From NCBI RefSeq assembly GCF_013348805.1, contig NZ_CP054690.1, positions 3,658,001 to 3,722,000 on the forward strand: a stretch of 64,000 bases of DNA. The letters are read 5' to 3'. Origin of the DNA: Rhodococcus sp. W8901. Its GTDB lineage: Bacteria > Actinomycetota > Actinomycetes > Mycobacteriales > Mycobacteriaceae. The notes under the pieces were generated by a model. It ran no database searches and had not been told where the DNA came from. It was given only the letters and a program-made list of their open reading frames with translations. The number at the start of each line of letters is the position of its first letter. Position 1 is the stretch's first letter. Below, piece after piece: positions 43,469-53,500 of this stretch. The translations under genes and the position numbers were made by a program.

Positions 43469-45373
43469 TCAGCCGATCCGCTGCATCTCGATGGTCGGAT
43501 CCTCCATCGGGGGAATCTCGTCCGCCGCCGGTTCCTGCCGGCGGCGCCACCAGATGGTGAAGGCCACCGCCACGACGACGAGCGCGGCGAGTGCCGCGAC
43601 CGCGATCCAGAAGCGCGGCCCGTAGTACCCGACGAGCACCATGCGGATCGCGTTGCGGGCCCACGTCAGCGGCATCAGCGCGTGCAGCCACTGCACCGGC
43701 GTCGGCATCTGCTCGATCGGATAGACCGCGCCGAACGCGAAGATCTGGATCATCAACGCGCCGAGCGCGATGAAGGTGCCGTTGACCGCACCGAAGACGA
43801 CGGTGAACAGCCGACCGGACGCGACCGCCGCCGCGCCGACCAGGATCATCACCGCGATCATCGCGACCACACTCGGCGGGTCCACATCGGCCACCACGAA
43901 CGCCACCACCGACAGCGTCAGGGCCGCGACGAGGGTCACCAGCGCCGGGATCCGGTAGCGGCGCAGGCCCTCCCGGACGACGCCCGCGTGGACGCGCTGC
44001 GGGCGGCCCGGCCGCGGTCGGACCACGAACCACATCAGGATGCCGCAGAGGAACAGCAGCACGGACATCACCGCGGGCACGGCGCCCGGACCGAACCCGG
44101 CGGCCGGGTTGGGGTTGCGTTCGGCAACCGCGACCGGCGAGGACAGCAGGTTCGCGGTGGTGGCGCGCTCCTCCTCGCTGAACTGCGGCACCTGCTTGGC
44201 GCCGTCGGACAGTCCGGTCGCGAGCTGGGTGCTGCCTTCGTCGAGCTGGCCGACGCCCTTCGAGAGTTCGCCGAGGCCGTCACGCAGCTGGACACTGCCG
44301 GGGGCGAGCTGCCCGAGCCCGGCCGACAGTTCGTTCGCACCGGTCGCGAGCTGGTGCGCGCCCTGCGAGAGCTGGCCGAGCCCCGAGTTCAGCTCGCCCG
44401 CGCCCGCCGTGGCCGCCATCAGGCCGCCGCGGTAGTCGGCCGTCGGGTCGGTGAGCTGACGCGCGAGTTCGCGTGCCCCGTCCCGCAGTTCCGCGAGCTG
44501 ACCGCCGATCTCGCCCGACTCACCGACGATGGCCAGCACGGGGCCGGTCACCATGTCGACGATCTCGCTGATCTGCTTGGCGCCGGCACCGAGCTCGTCG
44601 GTGCCACCGACGAGCTGGTTCAACCCGGCGCCGAGTTCACCAGATCCGGCGGCCGCTTCGTCGGCGCCCGTCGCGAGCTGGCCCGCGCCGGTGGCGAGTT
44701 CCTTGCCTCCCGCGTTCGCCTGCCCGAGTCCGGTCGCGAGCTCCTGACTGCCCGCGTACAGCTGGTTGGTGCCGGCCAGAGCCTCTCCGGTGCCGTCGGA
44801 GAGCTGCTGCGCGCCGGCGGCCGCCTCACCCATCCCCTTGCCCACGTCGCCGAGTCCGACGAGGACCTGGTCGACGGACTGCTCACCGATCGACTCGGAG
44901 ACCGCGGACCGCACCTGTGCCATCACGCTCTCGCCGACAGGAGTCGCGACGAGGCTGTTGTAGTCGTTGTAGACGACGTCGAGCTGGGCCTTGCGCCCGT
45001 TCCCCGTCGCGGCACTCGCGACGTCGGCGCTGAACGTCTCCGGGATGACGACGGAGAAGTAGTAGGTGCCATCGTCGACACCGGTCTGTGCTTCCTGCGG
45101 CGAGACCACCTTCCACGAGACGTCGCCACTCTCGACGAGGGCGGCCACTACCTCGTCTCCGGCGACGATGCGAGTGCCGTCGACGTCGGCGCCCGCATCG
45201 GAGTTCACGATCGCGACGGGCATCCGGTTCACGGTGTCGCCCGGATCCCACAGGGCCCACATGTAGAACGCCGCGAAGGACAGCGGCGCGATCACGACGA
45301 TCGCGAGGATCGTGCGAATCACGTGAGCGCGGCGAGCCGACGGGCCTGCGGCACTGCTCTGGGTTGGCACCAT
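43469..45373 (-). CDS. YhgE/Pip-family membrane protein
   Basis: 634 residues: an N-terminal span (TILAIVVIAPLSFAAFYMWALW), an extracellular YhgE domain (VNRMPVAIVNSDAGADVDGTRIVAGDEV), a long helical hinge of about 250 residues built from X-G-X-X-X-L repeats (GAGQLATGADE, GSGELGAGLNQL, GVGQLDEGSTQL), and five C-terminal ABC-2-like spans. Firmicute relatives are phage-infection receptors or ESX/YukE-linked secretion proteins; in actinobacteria the role is unknown. ATG 45373 is preferred, but the frame runs to 45505. A near-perfect dyad at 45434-45447 may be its operator. Confidence 0.88.
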   Translation of the reverse strand: MVPTQSSAAGPSARRAHVIRTILAIVVIAPLSFAAFYMWALWDPGDTVNRMPVAIVNSDAGADVDGTRIVAGDEVVAALVESGDVSWKVVSPQEAQTGVDDGTYYFSVVIPETFSADVASAATGNGRKAQLDVVYNDYNSLVATPVGESVMAQVRSAVSESIGEQSVDQVLVGLGDVGKGMGEAAAGAQQLSDGTGEALAGTNQLYAGSQELATGLGQANAGGKELATGAGQLATGADEAAAGSGELGAGLNQLVGGTDELGAGAKQISEIVDMVTGPVLAIVGESGEIGGQLAELRDGARELARQLTDPTADYRGGLMAATAGAGELNSGLGQLSQGAHQLATGANELSAGLGQLAPGSVQLRDGLGELSKGVGQLDEGSTQLATGLSDGAKQVPQFSEEERATTANLLSSPVAVAERNPNPAAGFGPGAVPAVMSVLLFLCGILMWFVVRPRPGRPQRVHAGVVREGLRRYRIPALVTLVAALTLSVVAFVVADVDPPSVVAMIAVMILVGAAAVASGRLFTVVFGAVNGTFIALGALMIQIFAFGAVYPIEQMPTPVQWLHALMPLTWARNAIRMVLVGYYGPRFWIAVAALAALVVVAVAFTIWWRRRQEPAADEIPPMEDPTIEMQRIG

Positions 45374-45433
45374 GAAGGGCTCTCTCTCGTGGTCCGAGGC
45401 GCGCCGGACGAACGTGTGGCCGCCGACGACGCT

Positions 45434-45447
45434 GGACATACGTCCAA
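45434..45447. promoter_or_regulatory. Possible operator upstream of the YhgE gene
   Basis: TGGACATACGTCCA, a 14-bp dyad with 5-bp perfect arms, 60 bp before ATG 45373; a half-match CGGACA follows at 45451-45456. TetR-type operators look like this. No regulator gene is adjacent. Confidence 0.3.
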
Positions 45448-45476
45448 ATCGGACACGATAGAGAGTGCCGGACCTC

Positions 45477-45510
45477 GGGGTGGGCGCTTTCACGAAATTG
45501 CCCACCCCGA
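45477..45510. terminator. Terminator after the VOC gene
   Basis: 10-bp perfect stem CGGGGTGGGC/GCCCACCCCG (45477-45486 with 45501-45510), 14-nt loop, 9 nt past the 45519 stop on the minus strand. Confidence 0.8.
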
Positions 45511-45518
45511 TCGGCCGA

Positions 45519-45992
45519 TCAGCTCACGGGGTCGGGGAAGAACAGCTCCCGCGCCCGGCGGGCCACCTCCTCCGGTGGGACGTCCTCGACCCGGGTGCAG
45601 ACGGCCCAGCGGTGGCCGAACGGGTCGAGGAACACCCCGTGCCGGTCACCCGAGAAGGTGTCCGCCACGGCCGTGATCAGGTGCGCGCCCGCACGCACGG
45701 CGGCGTCGACGAACGCGTCGGTGTCCTCGACGTACACGACGAGCGACGAATGCACCCAACCCTGCTCGGGCGCCTTCAGCCCGAAGTCCGGCATCTCCTG
45801 GGAGAGTTGGAGCATCGAGTCGCCGATCCGGATCTCGGCGTGCATCACGGTGCCGTCCGGGGCGTCCATCCGGTCGACGATCACCGCGCCCAGACCGCGG
45901 ACGTAGAAGTTCAGGGCGGCGTCCCCGTCGGGGACGGCCAGGTACGGCGTCAGGGTTCGGTATCCGTCGGGGATCGGTTTCACTGTGGTCAT
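45519..45992 (-). CDS. PhnB-like VOC family protein
   Basis: 157 residues of the PhnB/glyoxalase-like subgroup: YRTLTPYLAVPDGDAALNFYVRGLGAVIVDRMDAPDGTVMHAEIRIGDSMLQLSQEMP, SLVVYVEDTDAFVDAAVRAGA and RHGVFLDPFGHRWAVCTRVEDV. The metal-ligand set is incomplete compared with glyoxalase I, so catalysis is uncertain. I use ATG 45992; the frame extends upstream only into the divergent sirtuin gene. The C-terminal VPPEEVARRARELFF helix is typical of the group. Confidence 0.85.
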   Translation of the reverse strand: MTTVKPIPDGYRTLTPYLAVPDGDAALNFYVRGLGAVIVDRMDAPDGTVMHAEIRIGDSMLQLSQEMPDFGLKAPEQGWVHSSLVVYVEDTDAFVDAAVRAGAHLITAVADTFSGDRHGVFLDPFGHRWAVCTRVEDVPPEEVARRARELFFPDPVS

Positions 45993-46062
45993 GGCGACAA
46001 TTCTCGAACGCCGACGGCGGTCGTGGATTGAACGGATCGGACACGCGCCTACCCTGGATCGG

Positions 46063-46881
46063 GTGATCGACCGAATGCTCGACCTGCTCCGCGGCCGTCG
46101 CGTGTGCGTACTGACCGGCGCGGGCATCTCCACCGATTCCGGGATCCCGGACTACCGCGGACCCGACTCTCCCCCGCGCAACCCGATGACCTACCAGCAG
46201 TTCGTCGGCGACCCGTCGTTCCGGCGGCACTACTGGGCCCGCAATCACCTCGGGTGGCGGCACATGGATGCGGCCCGGCCCAACGCGGGCCACCGCGCGC
46301 TCGCGGCACTCGAGAACGCCGGCGTCGTGCAGGGCGTGATCACCCAGAACGTCGACCTGCTGCACACCAAGGCCGGCAGCCGGCACGTCATCGATCTGCA
46401 CGGCAGCTATGCGCAGGTCCGTTGCCTCGACTGCGGCAACCGGATGTCGCGGATGACGCTCGCCGAGCGCCTCGACGCCGCCAACCCCGGCTTTGCCGAG
46501 ACCGTCTCCGCCGCAAGCGGTGTGGAGATCGCCCCCGATGCCGACGCTGTCGTCGAGAGCACCGAGCACTTCCGGATGGTCGACTGCGCCGCGTGCGGAG
46601 GCATGCTCAAACCGGACATCGTGTACTTCGGCGAGAGTGTCCCGAAACCGCGGGTCGCGGCGTCGTTCCAGATGGTCACCGACGCCGACGCCCTGCTGGT
46701 CGTCGGCTCGTCGCTCACCGTCATGTCCGGGCTGCGATTCGTGCGCCGCGCCGCCCGCGACGGCATCCCGGTCGTCATCGTCAACCGCGGTACCACCCGC
46801 GGCGACGAGTTCGCCGCCCTCAAACTCGAGCAGGGCAGCTCCGAGGTCCTGCAGTCCCTCGTCGCCGCCCTGCCAGGCTGA
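46063..46881 (+). CDS. NAD-dependent protein deacetylase (sirtuin, class II-like)
   Basis: 272 residues: Rossmann NAD site VLTGAGISTDSGIPDYRGPDSPPRNP, catalytic TQNVDLLHTKAGSRHVIDLHGSYAQV with the general-base His, Zn ligands CLDC and CAACGG, and VVGSSLTVMSGLRF. The TQNVDLLH and long N-terminal helix fit SIRT4-type class II sirtuins. It would remove acyl groups from lysines such as those on acyl-CoA synthetases. I choose GTG 46063 because TACCCT (46050-46055) lies 7 nt before it, a leaderless pattern; an upstream in-frame start at 45985 would overlap the VOC gene. Confidence 0.9.
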   Translation: MIDRMLDLLRGRRVCVLTGAGISTDSGIPDYRGPDSPPRNPMTYQQFVGDPSFRRHYWARNHLGWRHMDAARPNAGHRALAALENAGVVQGVITQNVDLLHTKAGSRHVIDLHGSYAQVRCLDCGNRMSRMTLAERLDAANPGFAETVSAASGVEIAPDADAVVESTEHFRMVDCAACGGMLKPDIVYFGESVPKPRVAASFQMVTDADALLVVGSSLTVMSGLRFVRRAARDGIPVVIVNRGTTRGDEFAALKLEQGSSEVLQSLVAALPG

Positions 46882-46890
46882 TCGGGCTCG

Positions 46891-47991
46891 CTACAGCGGC
46901 ACCAGATCGTCGGCGTGGACCACCGGGCGGTGCATGTCCGCCGGCAGATCCGTGGTCGAGCGCCCCAGCATCTCCTCGATCTCGGTCGAGTCGTACGCCA
47001 CCACGCCGCGCGCCACCGGACGTTCCTCCGGGCCGATCAGCGAGACCACGTCGCCGCCGTAGAAGCGGCCGCCGACCGCGGTGATGCCGGCGGGCAGCAG
47101 CGATCGCCGACGCTCCACGACTGCCCGTACCGCGCCGGCGTCCAGGTGCAGCGCGCCCTGGGTGTCGGCCGCATGACGCACCCAGAACTTGCGCGCCGAC
47201 ATGCGATGCGGCCGAGCCGCGAAGACCGTGCCGACATCGGCGGTGGTGAGGGCGGTCGCCGCGTCGGAGGCCGCGGTCAGCAGCACCGGGACACCCGAAT
47301 CGGCGGCCAGACGCGCGGCGGAGAGCTTGGACGCCATCCCGCCGGTGCCGAGCGCGCCCCCGGAGCCTGCCACCACACCGTCGAGATCCTCGGGGCTGTT
47401 GACCTCGGGAATCAGTGTGGCCCCGCCCTTTCGGGGATCACCGTCGTACAGTCCGTCGACATCGGAGAGCAGCACCAGCGCGTCCGCACCCACCAGGTGC
47501 GCGACCAGCGCAGCGAGCCGGTCGTTGTCACCGAACCGCAGTTCGGTGGTCGCGACGGTGTCGTTCTCGTTGACGATCGCGACCGCATGTAGCGCCCGCA
47601 ACCGGTCGAGAGTGCGCTGCGCGTTGCGGTGCTGCGTGCGACGGGCGATGTCGTCGGCGGTGAGCAGCACCTGACCGACGGTGCGGCCGTACCGCGCGAA
47701 CGACGTACCCCACGCGTGGGCCAGCGCCAGCTGACCCACGCTCGCCGCAGCCTGCTTGGTCGCGAGATCCCTTGGGCGGTGGGTCAACCCGAGCGGCGCC
47801 AGGCCCGCGCCGACCGCGCCGGACGAGACGACGACCACGTCGGACCCGGCCCGCATCCGTGCCTCGAGCGCGTCCGCGAGCAGGTTGAGCCGGCCCACAT
47901 CCAGTCCGCCGATCAAGCTGGTGATCGCCGACGACCCGATCTTGACGACGATGCTGCGCGCCGACGCGATGGAGGCTCTGGTCTCACTCAC
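46891..47991 (-). CDS. proB: Glutamate 5-kinase
   Basis: First step of proline synthesis, ATP-dependent phosphorylation of glutamate. 366 residues: amino-acid kinase domain ([75 protein letters not shown]) and a C-terminal PUA domain ([38 protein letters not shown]). ATG 47991 overlaps the obg stop by 4 nt. Feedback inhibition by proline is a family property. Confidence 0.96.
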   Translation of the reverse strand: MSETRASIASARSIVVKIGSSAITSLIGGLDVGRLNLLADALEARMRAGSDVVVVSSGAVGAGLAPLGLTHRPRDLATKQAAASVGQLALAHAWGTSFARYGRTVGQVLLTADDIARRTQHRNAQRTLDRLRALHAVAIVNENDTVATTELRFGDNDRLAALVAHLVGADALVLLSDVDGLYDGDPRKGGATLIPEVNSPEDLDGVVAGSGGALGTGGMASKLSAARLAADSGVPVLLTAASDAATALTTADVGTVFAARPHRMSARKFWVRHAADTQGALHLDAGAVRAVVERRRSLLPAGITAVGGRFYGGDVVSLIGPEERPVARGVVAYDSTEIEEMLGRSTTDLPADMHRPVVHADDLVPL

Positions 47992-49448
47992 TTGTCTTTG
48001 GGATCCTCACTCGGCAGTCCGCGCCGCGCCCGCTGCGCATGCTTACGTTCGGGGGCTCCGATGCGGTCGACCTGGTCCAGTCGCGCGTCGGTGCCGCGGC
48101 CGGTGCGGACGATGTCCACGCCCGCCGCCGTCTGCGGCTCCCACTCGAAGCCGACGTCGCCGATGGTCACGAACGCGCCGGGCTCGGCGCCCTGCTTGAC
48201 CAACTCGTCCTCGACGCCGAGGCGGGCCAGGCGGTCCGCCAGGTAGCCCACGGCCTCGTCGTTGTCGAACGCCGTCTGTCGCACCCACCGCTCGGGCTGG
48301 GTGCCGCGGACGATGAAGCCGCCCGGGTTCTCCGGGTCGGCAATGACGCTGAATCCGGTCTCCTTCGCGGCGATCGGACGGATCACCTGCCGCTTCGGCT
48401 CCGCCTTGGGATGCGCCTCGCGGTAGTCGTCAACCATCTTCGCGAGCGCGAAGGTCATGGGCCGCAATCCGTCTCGGCTCACCGCGGAGATCGTGAACAC
48501 CGGCCAGCCGCGGGCCTCGAAGTCCGGGGTCACCATCTCGGCGAGCTCGGCGGCCTCGGGCACGTCGGCCTTGTTGAGGATCACGATGCGCGGCCGGTCG
48601 GCGAGGTCACCGAGGCCGGCGTCGCCCTGGAGCGCGGGCTGGTACGCCGCCAACTCGGCCTCGAGCGCGTCGACGTCGGAGATGGGGTCCCGACCCGGCT
48701 CGAGGGTCGCGCAGTCCACGACGTGCGCGAGCACCGCGCACCGCTCGAGATGCCGCAGGAAGTCCAGGCCGAGGCCACGACCCTGGCTGGCCCCCGGGAT
48801 CAGCCCCGGCACGTCGGCCACCGTGAACGTCGTGTCACCACTCGACACCACACCGAGGTTCGGCTGGAGCGTCGTGAACGGGTAGTCGCCGATCTTCGGC
48901 TTGGCAGCGGAGAGGACGGACACCAGCGACGACTTGCCGGCGGACGGGAAGCCCACCAGCCCGACGTCGGCGACGGACTTGAGCTCGAGGACCAGGTCCC
49001 CTTCCTCGCCGTCCTCGCCGAGCAGCGCGAAGCCCGGGGCCTTGCGCGCCTTGGACGCCAGCGAGGCGTTGCCGAGGCCACCGCGACCGCCACGGGCTGC
49101 GACGAATCGGGTACCGACCCCGACGAGGTCGGCCAGGATGTTGCCCGCCTTGTCGAGGACGACGGTGCCGTCGGGCACCCTGAGGGTCAGATCGGAGCCG
49201 TTGGCACCCTCACGGTTGCCACCCATCCCCTGGGTGCCGTTGGTCGCCTTCGCGCGGGGATGGAAGTGGAAGTCGAGAAGGGTGTGGACGTTGCCGTCCA
49301 CCTCGAGCACGACATCCCCGCCGCGACCACCGTTTCCACCATCGGGGCCGCCGAGCGGCTTGAACTTCTCGCGGTGGACGGAGGCGCAACCATTGCCGCC
49401 TTTTCCGGCGCTGACGTGCAGCACCACGCGGTCAATGAATCGGGACAT
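47988..49448 (-). CDS. obgE: Obg GTPase (CgtA)
   Basis: 486-residue ribosome-assembly and stress GTPase. Glycine-rich Obg fold first ([30 protein letters not shown]), then the G domain ([50 protein letters not shown]) and a C-terminal OCT domain ([30 protein letters not shown]). An extra basic tail ([17 protein letters not shown]) follows. It acts on 50S maturation and overlaps proB. It is separated from rpmA by two hairpins, so it probably has its own promoter. Confidence 0.97.
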   Translation of the reverse strand: MSRFIDRVVLHVSAGKGGNGCASVHREKFKPLGGPDGGNGGRGGDVVLEVDGNVHTLLDFHFHPRAKATNGTQGMGGNREGANGSDLTLRVPDGTVVLDKAGNILADLVGVGTRFVAARGGRGGLGNASLASKARKAPGFALLGEDGEEGDLVLELKSVADVGLVGFPSAGKSSLVSVLSAAKPKIGDYPFTTLQPNLGVVSSGDTTFTVADVPGLIPGASQGRGLGLDFLRHLERCAVLAHVVDCATLEPGRDPISDVDALEAELAAYQPALQGDAGLGDLADRPRIVILNKADVPEAAELAEMVTPDFEARGWPVFTISAVSRDGLRPMTFALAKMVDDYREAHPKAEPKRQVIRPIAAKETGFSVIADPENPGGFIVRGTQPERWVRQTAFDNDEAVGYLADRLARLGVEDELVKQGAEPGAFVTIGDVGFEWEPQTAAGVDIVRTGRGTDARLDQVDRIGAPERKHAQRARRGLPSEDPKDK

Positions 49449-49528
49449 GACTGCCGGATCCTTCCTCAGTCAAAGATCTTGCGGTTGATGCAGTGTGACG
49501 GAGACGACGCACTGCGGTGAAAACGACA

Positions 49529-49568
49529 GTAGGGGCGGGCAGGGTTTGAGACCCTGGCCCGCCCCTAC
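49529..49568 (-). terminator. Terminator after rplU-rpmA
   Basis: 12-bp stem GTAGGGGCGGGC/GCCCGCCCCTAC (49529-49540 with 49557-49568) extended by AGGGT/ACCCT inside. A second hairpin CGGACTCG/CGAGTCCG (49588-49607) lies just upstream of it in the transcript. Confidence 0.85.
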
Positions 49569-49627
49569 TGGGAGATCGGAACGGAATCGGACTCGTCACC
49601 GAGTCCGAACCGTAAGTGGCAGCAGAC

Positions 49628-49891
49628 CTAGGCCTCTGCCGCGACCGGAACGATGTTCACGGTCTTGCGCCCGCGCTTGGTGCCGAACTCGACGGCGCCC
49701 GCAGCGAGAGCGAACAGGGTGTCGTCACCGCCACGACCGACGTTGACGCCGGGGTGGAAGTGGGTGCCACGCTGGCGCACGAGGATCTCACCGGCGCTGA
49801 CGGACTGGCCGCCGAAGCGCTTGACGCCGAGTCGCTGTGCGTTTGAATCGCGACCGTTACGGGAGCTGGATGCGCCCTTCTTATGTGCCAT
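49628..49891 (-). CDS. rpmA: Ribosomal protein L27
   Basis: 87 residues beginning [29 protein letters not shown], the standard L27 N-terminus that reaches the peptidyl-transferase centre; no Firmicute-type cleaved extension. Downstream of rplU by 35 nt and in the same operon. Confidence 0.97.
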   Translation of the reverse strand: MAHKKGASSSRNGRDSNAQRLGVKRFGGQSVSAGEILVRQRGTHFHPGVNVGRGGDDTLFALAAGAVEFGTKRGRKTVNIVPVAAEA

Positions 49892-49926
49892 GTCGAATCC
49901 CTCCAGGAATCGGTGAAAAGCTCGAG

Positions 49927-50238
49927 CTACTTGATGCCGGTGACCTTGAGGACCGTCAGCTTCTGACGGTGACCCTGGCGCTTGTGGTAGCCGGTCTTGT
50001 TCTTGAACTTGTGGATCCGGATCTTCGGGCCCTTGGTGTGCTCGACGACCTCACCGGTCACGGAGATCTTCGCCAGCTTGTCGGCGTCGGTGGTCAGCTC
50101 GGACCCATCGACCACGAGGACCGGGGCAAGCGAGACAGCGGTGCCGGGCTCACCCTCGATCTTCTCGACCTTGACGAGGTCACCAACAGCGACCTTGTAC
50201 TGCTTTCCGCCGGTCTTGACGATCGCGTACGTTGCCAT
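49927..50238 (-). CDS. rplU: Ribosomal protein L21
   Basis: 103 residues, full length: [20 protein letters not shown] at the start and [20 protein letters not shown] near the end, the 23S rRNA-binding part. Its ribosome-binding site AGGGG lies in a 14-bp segment that is repeated 79 bp further upstream in the leader (50322-50335). A good promoter is at 50397-50426. Confidence 0.97.
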   Translation of the reverse strand: MATYAIVKTGGKQYKVAVGDLVKVEKIEGEPGTAVSLAPVLVVDGSELTTDADKLAKISVTGEVVEHTKGPKIRIHKFKNKTGYHKRQGHRQKLTVLKVTGIK

Positions 50239-50242
50239 CGGA

Positions 50243-50335
50243 CGGCTACCCCTTGCTACTTCGAACGTGCTCGCGCCGCTGCCCTAAAGGCTTTCAGTGC
50301 TGCGCGACTGGTCTGGTGTGGCGGCTACCCCTTGC
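50243..50335. repeat. 14-bp direct repeat of the rplU ribosome-binding region
   Basis: CGGCTACCCCTTGC occurs at 50243-50256 and again at 50322-50335. On the transcribed (minus) strand it reads GCAAGGGGTAGCCG; the proximal copy is the rplU Shine-Dalgarno region. Confidence 0.75.
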
Positions 50336-50396
50336 GCGCCCGTGGTATGCCCAAATCGGGCGCAGCAGAGCGGTATCGCCGGGTAGCGACCGGTCA

Positions 50397-50426
50397 AGAT
50401 TACGGGACGGCGACCGTCAGGGTCAA
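50397..50426 (-). promoter_or_regulatory. rplU-rpmA promoter
   Basis: TTGACC (complement of 50421-50426), 18-bp spacer, TAATCT (complement of 50397-50402). It leaves a leader of about 150 nt before the rplU ATG. It is the best consensus promoter in the window. Confidence 0.75.
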
Positions 50427-50505
50427 ACTGGCCGGTCGACCGGTCCCGATGTGGCACTCCGCCGCCCCGTGTCACATACGGAGCGGCGGCCTACCACAGT
50501 ATTCG

Positions 50506-53500
50506 TCAAGCCTCGGCATCCACCGGCGGGCCCGCGGGACGTGCAGCGGCACGACGGCGGCGCGGACGACGTGCCGGGGGCACCTCACCGTCCGACGACT
50601 CCGAGGGCCCTGCTGCCTCCACTGACGCCTCTGCGACCGCAGGAGCCGCCTCTTTGGGCGCCTCGGGGGCAGCGGACGGCACCGACTCGGGCTCCGGAGC
50701 GGACTCGGGCTCCGTGACCGGAATCACGAACACCGTTCCCGTGTCGGAGGTCTCACCGACCGGGGCGGCTGCCGCACGGGACACCCGCCGGCTGCGGCGG
50801 CGTCCCCGGGGGGCCGCCTCCTTCTCCGTGTCGGCGTCGGACGCCGCGGGCGTCTCGGGTTCGGGCTTCGTCTCGGGTTCGGGCTTCGGCTCGGACTTCG
50901 CCTGGGGCTGGGGTTCGAGTTCGACCCCGGCCTCGTGCGACGCGTGCTCGTCCGGATGCGACTCGTGCTCGCCGTGATGCGAGGCCATCGCGAGCGCCAC
51001 CGGATGCGCCCGCTTCACGGTCGCGTCCGCAGCCGACTCTTCCGGACTCGGGTGCGGATGCGCCTGCTGCCCGTCTGCCACGGGTTCCGGCGCAGCCGCG
51101 GCGGCGCGGTCACGACCGCGCTTCTTGCGGCCACCCGACTCCTTGGACTGGCCCCGGCCACCGTCGTCGGTCGACTTCACCTCGACGGGTTCGCTGTGCA
51201 CGATGATCCCGCGACCGTGGCAGTGCTCACACGTCGTCGAGAATGCCTCGACCAGTCCGGTGCCCAGCTTCTTGCGGGTCATCTGGACCAGGCCGAGCGA
51301 CGTGACCTCGGATACCTGGTGCCGCGTGCGGTCCCGACCGAGCGCCTCGGTGAGTCGACGCAGGACGAGATCGCGGTTGGACTCGAGCACCATGTCGATG
51401 AAGTCGACGACGATCATGCCGCCGATGTCGCGCAGGCGCATCTGCCGCACGATCTCCTCGGCCGCTTCGAGGTTGTTACGGGTGACCGTCTCCTCGAGAT
51501 TGCCGCCGGCACCGGTGAACTTGCCGGTGTTGACGTCCACGACGGTCATCGCCTCGGTGCGGTCGATCACCAGCGTGCCACCCGAGGGCAGCCACACCTT
51601 GCGGTCGAGCGCCTTGGCGAGCTGCTCGTCGATGCGATGCGTCTCGAAGACGTCCGGGGTGCCGGACTCCACGACGTGCCGCTCCACCCGCGGCAGCAGA
51701 TCCGGTGCGACGGTCTTGATGTAGGTCTCGACCGTGCTCCAGGCCTTCTCGCCCTCGATCACGAGCTTCGAGAAATCCTCGTTGAACAGGTCGCGGACGA
51801 CCTTCACGAGCAGATCGGGCTCCTCGTACAGCGCCTGCGGCGTGCCCGACTTGCCCTCCTTCGCCTTCGCGGCCTGTTCCTCGATGGTCGCCCACTGCGT
51901 CTGCAGTCGGGTGACGTCGCGCGACAGCTCTTCCTCGCTGACGCCCTCGGACGCCGTGCGAATGATCACACCGGCGTCGGCCGGGACGATCTCGCGGAGG
52001 ATCTCCTTGAGGCGCTTGCGCTCGGTGTCGGGCAGCTTGCGGCTGATACCGGTCGACGTGCCACCCGGCACGTACACCAGGAATCGTCCGGCCAGGCTGA
52101 TCTGCGTCGTCAGGCGCGCGCCCTTGTGACCGACCGGATCCTTGCTGACCTGGACCAGCACCTGGTCGCCGGGCCGCAGGGCCTGTTCGATCTTGCGGGA
52201 ATTGCCGCCGAGACCGGCCGCCTCCCAGTTGACCTCACCGGCGTAAAGCACGCCGTTGCGGCCACGCCCGATGTCGATGAACGCGGCCTCCATGCTGGGC
52301 AGCACGTTCTGGACGCGACCGAGGTAGACGTTGCCGACCATCGACGACGAGGACGACCCCGTGACGAAGTGCTCCACCAGAACGCCGTCCTCGAGGACCG
52401 CGACCTGCGTGGATGCCGCCGGGTTGGTGCCGCCGACCTTCTCGCGGACAACCATGACCCGGTCGACCGCCTCGCGGCGTGCCAGGAACTCGGACTCGCT
52501 CAGGATCGGGGGACGGCGACGGCCGGCGTCGCGGCCGTCACGACGGCGCTGACGCTTGGCCTCGAGCCGCGTCGAGCCGCTGATGCCCTGGACCTCGTCC
52601 TTGACGGCGCGGGCCTTGTTGCGCGGTTCACGCTCGTGGACGACGGTGTTCGGCGGATCGTCCTCGGACGAGACCTCCCCGTCGCTGCCGCCCTTGCGCC
52701 GACGGCGGCGGCGACGACGACGGCTGCTGTCGCCGGACTCGTCCGACTCGGCGTGCTCGTCCTCGGCGGACTCGGGAGCCTCGGCCGCTTCCACGGCGTC
52801 GTCCTCGGAAGCCGTCGCCTTGTCGGCCTCGTGAGCCTTCTCGGCGTTGTCGGCCTCGTCTGTGTCGTCCGACTCGGCGCCGTCGGCCTGCTGCTCTCCA
52901 CGGCCTCGACCGCGGCCACGGCGTCCACGACGACGGCGGCGCTGCTGCTCACCGCCCTCGCTCTCGCCGCCGTCGGCGCTCTCGGCGCCCGCGGCGGTTT
53001 CGGTGTCTTCGGTGCTCTCCGTGTCTTCCCGGGCACCGGAGGTCGCCTCCGCGTCCTCGGCGACGGCGGCCGGCGCGGCTTCGTCGGCCGCGGTCTGCGA
53101 CTCGTCGGTCACCTCGGGGGCGGCGGCCGCGCGACGGCTGCGACGACGACGCGGTGCGGTCTCGGCGGCGGCCGCTTCGGGCTGGAGGAACAGCGGGGCC
53201 TGCACCACCGCGGGTGCGGCGGCCGACTCGTGCTCGGTGCCGAGTTCGACGTTGGTGAAGAGCCCGGTGAAGTCGTCGCCGGAGCGGGCCGGCTCGACGG
53301 GCGTGGCCTCGGCGGGGGCTTCGGTCTCGGTGGCGGCCTCGATCACCGGCTCTGCGGCGACCTCGACCTTCGGGGCGGCCTTCTTGCGCGCCCGCTTGCG
53401 GGGCGCGGGCTTCTCGGCGGGCGCGGGCTCCGCGGCGGGCTCGGGCTCGACCGGGGCAGCCTCGGCGGAGGCGGTCTCCACGACAGGCTCGGCGGCAGGC

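Noticed and set aside
52660-52740. Arg-rich run in RNase E as a frameshift artefact
   Set aside because: The frame is open through it, flanked by acidic blocks typical of actinobacterial RNase E arms.
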